A DNA stretch of 48,570 nt, from assembly GCF_001650735.1 (NCBI RefSeq), contig NZ_LXVY01000010.1:1-48570 (forward strand), given 5' to 3'. The stretch comes from Sphingomonas sp. TDK1. GTDB lineage: Bacteria; Pseudomonadota; Alphaproteobacteria; Sphingomonadales; Sphingomonadaceae. The position numbers were made by a program, and so were the translations under genes. Each line of letters starts with the position of its first letter. Positions within the stretch are counted from its first letter, which is position 1. The notes under the pieces were generated by a model that saw only the letters and a program-made list of their open reading frames with translations, ran no database searches and had not been told where the DNA came from. Below are positions 7,758 through 13,631 of this stretch, in pieces.

Positions 7758-8411
7758 ATGCAAGTATGGGCCGTCATCGCGCAAAAGGGCGGGCAATCCA
7801 AAACCACCCTCTCAACCGGATTCGCCGTCGAGGCGGCGCGGGAGGGGGCGTCGGTCGTTATCCTCGATGCCGACGATCGCCAGGGATCGGCGCTCTACTG
7901 GTCCGAACGCCGCGACGAGGACGACGTGATGGTGAAGGACAGCAGCGTTGCCGGTCTGCCGCTCCACGTCTCGCGCGGGCGCAGCAGCGGCAAGATCGAC
8001 CTCATCATCATCGACACGCCGGCGAACTCCAAGGACATTGCCATGCTCGCAGCCGAGCAGGCGGATTTCGTCATCATCCCTGTCGCGCCGCGAGGGCTGG
8101 ACGTTCATTCGGTGTTGCAGACCGTCAAGCAGGTGCAGCAGGCAGGCACGCCGTTCGCTGTTATACTGACGCAGGTTCCGCATCAGGGCGGGGAGGGGCA
8201 GGAGGCCCATGCCGGTTTCGCGGCGAAGGGCGTGACGATGTTCGACAGCCGCCTCCACTTCCGCAAGGATTTCTACAAGGCCACGCCGCTCGGCAGAACG
8301 GCGGCCGAGACGGACCCGGACAGCAAGGCGGCGACCGAGTTGCGCGCCGCCTATGATGAGGCTAAGCGACTAAGCGGCTTTACGACTAAGCAAGTAAGCG
8401 AGGTTAGATGA
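7758..8411 (+). CDS. parA: ParA-family plasmid partition ATPase
   Basis: A 217-residue small ParA/MinD-like ATPase of the type Ib partition class. The P-loop at residues 10-17 reads KGGQSKTT, keeping the deviant-Walker lysines K10 and K15 but with Ser where Gly is usual. Then come the A' motif LDADDRQGS (36-44) and Walker B LIIIDTP with D86. It presumably positions plasmid copies with the RHH protein encoded next, whose start overlaps this stop by 4 bp. The last 15 or so codons are made of TAAGCGA-type repeats. Confidence 0.85.
   Translation: MQVWAVIAQKGGQSKTTLSTGFAVEAAREGASVVILDADDRQGSALYWSERRDEDDVMVKDSSVAGLPLHVSRGRSSGKIDLIIIDTPANSKDIAMLAAEQADFVIIPVAPRGLDVHSVLQTVKQVQQAGTPFAVILTQVPHQGGEGQEAHAGFAAKGVTMFDSRLHFRKDFYKATPLGRTAAETDPDSKAATELRAAYDEAKRLSGFTTKQVSEVR
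8361..8400. repeat. TAAGCGA repeat cluster 3 within the parA 3' end
   Basis: GCTAAGCGACTAAGCGGC and GACTAAGCAAGTAAGCG repeat the units found before parA. They are translated as the C-terminal tail of ParA, so they serve as coding sequence and probably as protein-binding sites. Confidence 0.55.
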
Positions 8412-8752
8412 TGGCGAAGAAAACTTCCGCGCTCGCCGGCATCTTCGATGACGAGCCCGAGGCACCGGCACCGGCACCGGCACCGGCTCCCGTTGCCGAT
8501 GCAACTCCCGCGCCGCAGCCTGCCGTCCCGCGTCGGTCGCGGCGTGCGGCGGACACGTCGGCCCCGGCAGTACCTGCCCGGCGCAGCAGCCATCCTGGCA
8601 AGAAGCCGGTGCTGATCCACATTCCCGAAGACATGCACCGCACACTGCGCCAGCTCAGCGTCGAGGAGGGCGGGGAGCCCCTTACCGTCATCACCGAGCG
8701 GTTGCTGCGCCAGTATCTGGTCCAGCGGGGACACACCAGGTTCGCGCCGTGA
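8408..8752 (+). CDS. Ribbon-helix-helix partition protein (ParB/ParG-like role)
   Basis: A 114-residue protein with an Ala/Pro-rich flexible N-terminus (about residues 17-45, basic after that) and a C-terminal ribbon-helix-helix fold. The strand is KPVLIHIP (66-73), followed by two helices to about 107. This is the architecture of centromere-binding partners of small ParA proteins. The start overlaps the parA stop (ATGA) and its own stop overlaps the repA GTG, so parA, this gene and repA are translationally coupled. Confidence 0.7.
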   Translation: MMAKKTSALAGIFDDEPEAPAPAPAPAPVADATPAPQPAVPRRSRRAADTSAPAVPARRSSHPGKKPVLIHIPEDMHRTLRQLSVEEGGEPLTVITERLLRQYLVQRGHTRFAP

Positions 8753-9702
8753 GCAAGCGGCGTGATCCCAATCCCGAGTTCGACCTGTTCATTCCGGCGC
8801 TCGGCGATCTTCCGCTCAAGGACCAGCGGGAGGTCATGGAGCGCCCGTTCTTCTCGCTCCAGAAGCGCAAGCGGCTGAAGCCGATCGAGTATCGCAGCCC
8901 GGATGGCGAGGCCTGGGTGCGCGTGCAGGCCATTCCCGACTACGGCATGGCCACGATCTGGGACGCCGATATCCTGATATGGGCCGCGTCCACGCTCAAC
9001 CGCATGAAGCAGCAGGGGCTGAACGATCTGCCCCGCACGCTGACAACCACGCCCTACGACCTACTGCGGGCGATCAAGCGCAGCACAGGGGGCAGGGACT
9101 ATCAGGAGCTGCAAGCTGCGCTCCTCCGGCTCCAGACGACTTCGATCACAACTTCGATCCGCGCGACGAAGCGCCGGCAGAAGGCTGGCTTCAACTGGCT
9201 CGACAGCTGGACCTTCGACACCGACGCCGAAACGGAGCAGCCGCGCGGCATGACGCTGACCCTCTCGGATTGGGTCTATGAGGGCATCGTCAACGAGAAG
9301 TCGCTGCTCACCATGCACCCCGACTATTTCCTACTCTCCGGAGGGTTGGAGCGGGCGCTCTATCGTATCGCGCGAAAGCACGCCGGCACGCAGCGCGGTG
9401 GGTGGACTTGCCGGGTAGAGGTGCTTCGCGACAAAACCGGCAGCGATGCCCAGCCCAAGGAGTTCAACCGGATGCTTCGGCGGGTGATCGAGGCCGACCA
9501 GCTCCCCGACTATGCGATGGAGCTGACCGAGACGACGGACAAAAGCCCGGCCGTGTTGTTCAGGCTCCGCGGCGAGGCCGAGGCACTGGCACTCGCCGAG
9601 AGAATGCGCGCCGAGGAGGAGCGGCGCGCCCGTTTCGACGCCGAGCGCAAGCGGGCCGAGGAAGTCGATGCACAGATGGACCGGCTTGCCGGCCGCCGCT
9701 GA
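8749..9702 (+). CDS. repA: RepA replication initiator (RPA family)
   Basis: A 317-residue plasmid replication initiator of the RPA type found on many alphaproteobacterial and IncP-9-like plasmids. It starts at a GTG overlapping the preceding stop. Visible features are the FFSLQKRKRLKPIEY segment near the N-terminus, the TTTPYDLLRAIKRSTGG block, the LERALYRIARKHAG block of the winged-helix core, and a charged coiled C-terminal tail (about 275-312). It should bind the iterons that begin right at its stop codon. Confidence 0.85.
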   Translation: MSKRRDPNPEFDLFIPALGDLPLKDQREVMERPFFSLQKRKRLKPIEYRSPDGEAWVRVQAIPDYGMATIWDADILIWAASTLNRMKQQGLNDLPRTLTTTPYDLLRAIKRSTGGRDYQELQAALLRLQTTSITTSIRATKRRQKAGFNWLDSWTFDTDAETEQPRGMTLTLSDWVYEGIVNEKSLLTMHPDYFLLSGGLERALYRIARKHAGTQRGGWTCRVEVLRDKTGSDAQPKEFNRMLRRVIEADQLPDYAMELTETTDKSPAVLFRLRGEAEALALAERMRAEEERRARFDAERKRAEEVDAQMDRLAGRR

Positions 9703-9942
9703 CTATCGGGGTTTCACACACCGCAAGCCCAACTATCGGGGTTTCACACACCGGCCAGCGATGCTGCCTGAACCCTGACATGCTTCGGGCGATGCCGGAG
9801 CCACCAGCCAGGCTGTGGATAACTGGCACCGGAGGCCCCTTTTCGGCTCCAGAGTCTCGGGGTTTCACCCACCTTGGCGTCGGGGTATCACCCACCGCAC
9901 TATCGGGGTATCACACACCGAATCACGGGGTTTCACCCACCG
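9702..9942 (+). repeat. Six RepA iterons
   Basis: Copies 1, 2 and 5 share an ACTATCGGGG start. The two third-letter variants are TTTCAC/TATCAC and ACACACC/ACCCACC. All six point the same way. The first overlaps the last bases of repA. Confidence 0.85.
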
Positions 9943-10035
9943 GGCCGGCTGGCAAGCAGTTGATAAACAAAGCAAGATTCCGCTTTTTGAGCGGCTTAAC
10001 TTGTTTAACGATTCCTATTTAACAGAATCTCTTAA
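9702..10035. other. Plasmid replication origin (oriV)
   Basis: Six iterons with core TCGGGGTWTCACMCACC lie at 9702-9723, 9732-9753, 9857-9873, 9880-9897, 9899-9920 and 9924-9942. A perfect DnaA box, TGTGGATAA, is at 9814-9822 between the second and third. An AT-rich tract (about 9960-10035, with repeated TTAAC) follows. Iterons, DnaA box and melting region directly downstream of repA are the standard layout of an iteron-controlled origin. Confidence 0.85.
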
Positions 10036-10272
10036 CGACAGGGCTCACCCAAAACCGTCAACCTGAGAAGGGCAAGCGGAATTGGCCTACGGCCAATGCG
10101 CCTTCGATCCGTGCCGGCTAACGCCGTCACTAGAGCGGCCTATCGGCCGCAGGGCTTCCGAAAGAAGCCAAGCGAAACTGGCGGTGTGTGCCTTCAGCGT
10201 TCCGCCGGCAGAGAGGGCGATGAGGCGCTACCCCAAAGCTCACTTTTCGATCTTCCGGGCCGGCGTGTGCGA
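10036..10272. other. Intergenic region with hairpins between oriV and traG
   Basis: No gene is supported here. It contains two perfect small hairpins, ATTGGCC-TAC-GGCCAAT (10081-10097) and GCGGCC-TATC-GGCCGC (10135-10150). Long open frames across this region on the plus strand are shadows of traG. Confidence 0.5.
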
Positions 10273-10281
10273 TCACGCCGG
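10260..10281. terminator. Hairpin straddling the traG stop
   Basis: CCGGCGTG and CACGCCGG form a perfect 8-bp stem with a 6-base loop. It spans the traG stop codon (10273-10275) and could end the leftward transfer operon. No T-tract is present. Confidence 0.4.
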
Positions 10282-11841
10282 ATCGAACAGGCCGGCGAAC
10301 TCGCGCTCGGCATAGTAGCGAACCTTGCCGGCCCACAGCGGGCGTTCGCCCTGGCGCAGCAACAGGAGCGTGTCGGCCGGCATCCGCATGATCTCGTCGG
10401 GCGTCACGAGCCGCCGCGCCGTGACATGCGTGCTGACGCTTTCCGAGGGACCGGCGCGATTTTCACCCCAGCCCGTGCCGCGCGACGTACTGAGGGTCGC
10501 ATATTCCAATGTCGTGTCGCCGATCGTGCGCGAGAGCATGTCGGCGGTGGCGTGATCGTTGACCCCGAATGTCTGGATCACGCCGGCGTTGGACAGGAAG
10601 GTGCCGGCGCGCTCGCCATAGAGCGCACGGAGCTGGTGCATGTCCTGGAGGATCGGCCAGAGCTGGAGGCCATAGCCGGCCATCAACCCCATCGCGCGCT
10701 CCACCGGCTCCAGTCGGCCGAGGGCGGCGAACTCATCGAGCAGGAACAGCACCGGGCGTTCCGGCCGGGCAGGGGAGCGCGCCATATCGGTGACGGCCTG
10801 CGCGACCAGCAGCCGCAGCCAGCGAGCATAGGTATCGAGTCGATCCGGCGGCAGGCACAGGAACACGGTCCCGGGCCGCTCCTTCAGGTCCGCGAAGCGG
10901 AAATCGGAGGCGGACGTGCTTTCGACCAGGCGCGGGCTATCGAGAAAGTGGGTGTGGCGCTGCGCCGAGGACAGCACGCCGGCGGCCTCGCGATCGGACT
11001 TGCCGAGGTGACGGTTGGCGGCGCGTGCGATCAGGCCGTGCGCGCCGCTGCTGGCTTGCATGTCTGCCAGCAGCGCGGCGAAGCCGGCGGGATCGCGGGT
11101 GAGCTTGTCGCGCACGGTGGCGAGCGTCGCGCGGGCAGGGGGTTCGTGGACGACGGTGTGCAGGATCACGCCGGCGATCAGCGCCTTGGCTTCCTCGTTC
11201 CAGTGCGCCTCGCCCGATTGTCCCGGCGCATCGTGGACCAGCGCGTCGGCGATCGTCTGCGCATCTTCCGCCAGGTCCGGGCTTGCGGGATCAAGCTGCG
11301 CCAGGGGGTTGTAGCGGGCCGCAGGACGCCCGGAGACGCCGAAGGGGTCCAGGCACCACACAGCGCCTTTGCTGGCCCTCCCACGGGCTGTGACGCGGGC
11401 ATTCTCGCCCTTAGGGTCGATGCAGACCACCGAGCGGTCGAGCAGCAGCAGGTTGGGGATGATCGTGCCCACGCCCTTGCCCGAGCGGGTGGGTGCGATC
11501 GTCAGCAGGTGCGCCGCGCCGTCATAGTGGAGCAGCTTGCCGGATTCCTTGGCGCGGCCGATCAGGAGATCCCCGTTCGCCTCCAGCTTGCGCACGTCGG
11601 CGCGGTCGCCGAAGCGGGCCGAGCCCAGCAGCTCGTTCCGGCGCTTGCCGGCGCGGCTGTTGATCCACCAGGTCGCGCCGATCAGTCCGACCAGGACCAG
11701 GAACGACACCGTGCCGGAAATCTGCCCGACGCCGAAGATGCCTTCCAGCCATCGCGCGGTCGCATAGGCCGCGACGAACGAGACGACGATCGCGAGCCGC
11801 CAGCTGATCGGCCGCCGCCCGCCGATGAGCGGACCAGCCAT
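10273..11841 (-). CDS. traG: TraG/VirD4-type coupling protein
   Basis: A 522-residue type IV coupling protein that links relaxosome DNA to a secretion channel. Two N-terminal membrane segments (about 15-33 and 42-60) precede the RecA-like ATPase. Walker A is APTRSGKGVG (116-125), followed by DPKGE, and Walker B is VLFLLDEFAAL (from about 364). It is somewhat shorter than classical TraG. It ends the leftward operon and overlaps the preceding gene by one base. No VirB channel genes lie in the window, so the plasmid is either mobilisable or has them elsewhere. Confidence 0.9.
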   Translation of the reverse strand: MAGPLIGGRRPISWRLAIVVSFVAAYATARWLEGIFGVGQISGTVSFLVLVGLIGATWWINSRAGKRRNELLGSARFGDRADVRKLEANGDLLIGRAKESGKLLHYDGAAHLLTIAPTRSGKGVGTIIPNLLLLDRSVVCIDPKGENARVTARGRASKGAVWCLDPFGVSGRPAARYNPLAQLDPASPDLAEDAQTIADALVHDAPGQSGEAHWNEEAKALIAGVILHTVVHEPPARATLATVRDKLTRDPAGFAALLADMQASSGAHGLIARAANRHLGKSDREAAGVLSSAQRHTHFLDSPRLVESTSASDFRFADLKERPGTVFLCLPPDRLDTYARWLRLLVAQAVTDMARSPARPERPVLFLLDEFAALGRLEPVERAMGLMAGYGLQLWPILQDMHQLRALYGERAGTFLSNAGVIQTFGVNDHATADMLSRTIGDTTLEYATLSTSRGTGWGENRAGPSESVSTHVTARRLVTPDEIMRMPADTLLLLRQGERPLWAGKVRYYAEREFAGLFDPA

Positions 11842-12128
11842 CAGCAGGCCTGTTCCAGCGGCGTAATCGCAAGCGCCGGATCGGCGTCGGGATGCCCGAG
11901 CAGCTTGAGGATGATTTGCGTGGCGAGGGGAGGGGGCACCGCCTCGTCGCGCAGCATGTCGAACAGCGCCTCGTCATCCCCGCTCAGCGTCATGCCCTCG
12001 ATCGCGAGGTTGGCGCGGGATTCGGCATCGGCTTCGCGCCATTCCGCCACATCAGCCGGCGTGCCGCGCTCAAACTCCAGCGCGCGAACCTCCCGGCGGA
12101 TCGCATCGAGGTCGAGGAGGGGCGTCAC
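11841..12128 (-). CDS. Small VbhA-antitoxin-like protein of the transfer operon
   Basis: A 95-residue acidic helical protein. The block ANLAIEGMTLSGDDEALFDML resembles the inhibitory helix of VbhA-type Fic antitoxins, whose motif is (S/T)xxxE(G/N). Here the first position is Asn, giving NLAIEG. No Fic toxin gene is present nearby, so it may act on a protein encoded elsewhere or have another role in transfer. It sits between the SIMPL gene and traG with near-zero spacing to traG. Confidence 0.5.
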   Translation of the reverse strand: MTPLLDLDAIRREVRALEFERGTPADVAEWREADAESRANLAIEGMTLSGDDEALFDMLRDEAVPPPLATQIILKLLGHPDADPALAITPLEQAC

Positions 12129-12164
12129 GGCTTCATCCTTTCTCGCGGCATGGCGGCTAGGCGT

Positions 12165-12893
12165 TCATTTGGGGGCCAGCGCGAAGTTCACGCGCACCGT
12201 CACCATTCCGGCATTGGTTCCCGCCATCACCGGCGCCGACGCCTGTTCCGCCTGCACAGACACGGGCGGCGGCGCGACCATGCGGGCATCCATTGCCCCC
12301 ATTTGCGGCATGTAGCCGCCCTGGCCGCCGTCGTGGATCGCGAGCACACGGTCGATGCGTAGGCCAGCGGCCTTGGCATAAGCCTCGGCCTTGGCGCGGG
12401 CGGACTTGTAGGCAGCATCATAGCCGCTCAGGTTCGCCTTCTCGGGATCGGTAACGGAGAGGTCAGGGCCGGACACGATGTTCGCGCCGGCGTCGGTGAC
12501 GGCGGCGATCGCCTTACCGACCCGCGCTGTGTCCCGCATCCGCACGGTGAGGGTATTGCTCGCCTCGAAGCGACCCTTGTTGGGGCCGTAGTCCACGCGA
12601 TTGACTGACAGGCTGCGCGTCTGAATATCGCGCGCGGGCACGTTCAGCCGGGCAAGGGCGGCCGTGATCCGGCTCATGGCTTCGGCGTTCTTCGCGCTGG
12701 CGCTTTTTGCGTCGGCGGCCACGCTGGACAGGCCGGCGGTGAACAGCGCCTGGTCGGGCGCGGCTTCGGTGCGTCCGGTGCCTGTTACCGTCAACAAAGT
12801 CTCGCCGCTTTCAAGGCCGTGCGGATCGACGGGACTACGATCGCAGCCGGTGACGACAACGCAGAGCGGCAAGGCCCACAAAATCTTATTCAA
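12165..12893 (-). CDS. SIMPL-domain (DUF541) lipoprotein
   Basis: A 242-residue periplasm-facing lipoprotein. The N-terminus MNKILWALPLCVVVTGC carries a lipobox with Cys17. The remainder matches the SIMPL/DUF541 layout: VTGTGRTEAAPDQALFTAGL, the LNVPARDIQTRSLSV block, and the AKAEAYAKAAGLRIDRVLAI block. It starts at a TTG whose TGA overlap with traD (TTGA) and upstream GGAGGAG strongly support coupled translation. SIMPL proteins such as E. coli YggE are linked to oxidative stress; a place inside a tra operon is unusual. Confidence 0.8.
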   Translation of the reverse strand: MNKILWALPLCVVVTGCDRSPVDPHGLESGETLLTVTGTGRTEAAPDQALFTAGLSSVAADAKSASAKNAEAMSRITAALARLNVPARDIQTRSLSVNRVDYGPNKGRFEASNTLTVRMRDTARVGKAIAAVTDAGANIVSGPDLSVTDPEKANLSGYDAAYKSARAKAEAYAKAAGLRIDRVLAIHDGGQGGYMPQMGAMDARMVAPPPVSVQAEQASAPVMAGTNAGMVTVRVNFALAPK

Positions 12894-13114
12894 GGCAGTC
12901 GCTCCTCCACATTGTTTTCCATGTCGAACGCCCGTTTGCCGCGCCGCTTCCAGAGCGCAAGCGAGTCGCCGGCCTCGCCGCGAGCGCGGCCGACCAGCTC
13001 CAGCAGCGCGCCGTAAATCGTTGCGCGATCGTCGTCGGCGAGATCGACCAGGCCAGCCTTCTGGACGAGGCCGCCCAGCTCGATCAGGTGGCGGGTGCGT
13101 TCGCGCCGAGCCAA
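12890..13114 (-). CDS. traD: TraD-like conjugal transfer protein
   Basis: A 74-residue basic protein, MARRERTRHLIELGGLVQKA at its start, matching the small TraD proteins of Ti-like transfer regions (RxxRxxIELGGLVxKAGL). A longer frame runs upstream but lies across traC and shows no family similarity. The TTG at 13114, 16 bp after the traC stop, gives the expected N-terminus. Its stop overlaps the SIMPL start. Confidence 0.7.
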   Translation of the reverse strand: MARRERTRHLIELGGLVQKAGLVDLADDDRATIYGALLELVGRARGEAGDSLALWKRRGKRAFDMENNVEERLP

Positions 13115-13130
13115 GACCCAGCCCCGCGTA

Positions 13131-13457
13131 TCAGTCCGACGCCGTGCCGCTTCCAGACGCTGGATCAGCGCCCGGTTGCGTACCTGCGCTGTCGCCGTTG
13201 CCGTCAGCAGTCCGCCCAGCTTTGCGCCCGCGCCGTTGAAAGAAAGTGGAGCCCTTCGCGCGCCAAGCCTCCTTCGCTTCCGCATCCTTCGACGCAACGG
13301 CATCGAGCAGCGCGCCGGCGAGCATTTCCATGTCGAGCGCATCGGCCCCGGTCGCGGCAACGAGCTGGCCGAGCTGTTCGACCCGCTTCGCCTTCAAAGC
13401 GCGGGCCTTGTCACCCAGCGCTTTCAGTTCGGCATTATAATCGCGAACCTTCCGCAT
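13131..13457 (-). CDS. traC: TraC-like conjugal transfer protein
   Basis: A 108-residue protein of the TraC family, which assists relaxase loading at oriT in Ti-type systems. The N-terminal MRKVRDYNAELKALGDKARA and the QLGQLVAATGADALD block are typical. The C-terminal 30 residues are low-complexity Gly/Ala/Asp. The ATG at 13457 has GGAAGG upstream; a GTG at 13466 in the same frame is possible. It opens the leftward transfer operon beside the putative oriT. Confidence 0.75.
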   Translation of the reverse strand: MRKVRDYNAELKALGDKARALKAKRVEQLGQLVAATGADALDMEMLAGALLDAVASKDAEAKEAWRAKGSTFFQRRGRKAGRTADGNGDSAGTQPGADPASGSGTASD

Positions 13458-13570
13458 CGCTTTCACCCTTCCGCGTATCGGTCAGCAGCATCTTAGCGCG
13501 CCGAGCATATGGGTAAAGCCAGAACGACCAGAAAGCGGCACCAGGTCAGTCAGGAGATGCGAAGCAGATC

Positions 13571-13613
13571 GTGAGTGCGCGCTTATACGTCGTTGCCGAC
13601 GTGCGCTAAGTAG
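13571..13613. other. Putative oriT nick region
   Basis: The segment GTGAGTGCGCGCTTATACGT resembles the nick regions of Ti/RSF1010-type origins (GTGCGCCCTTA-like). It is followed by a perfect ACGTCG-TTGC-CGACGT hairpin (13588-13603). It lies between divergent traC and traA, the expected position of oriT in the Ti transfer arrangement. The exact nick cannot be assigned by eye. Confidence 0.6.
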
Positions 13614-13631
13614 GGCAGTATGCGGAGCGTC

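Noticed and set aside
9702..9942. A CRISPR array or attachment site
   Set aside because: Spacing is irregular and the repeats directly follow repA with a DnaA box and AT-rich tract, which fits iterons.
10096..12315. A 739-codon open frame on the plus strand
   Set aside because: It lies opposite traG, the VbhA-like and SIMPL genes, which have clear motifs and coupled starts; the frame's product is compositionally odd and has no motif.
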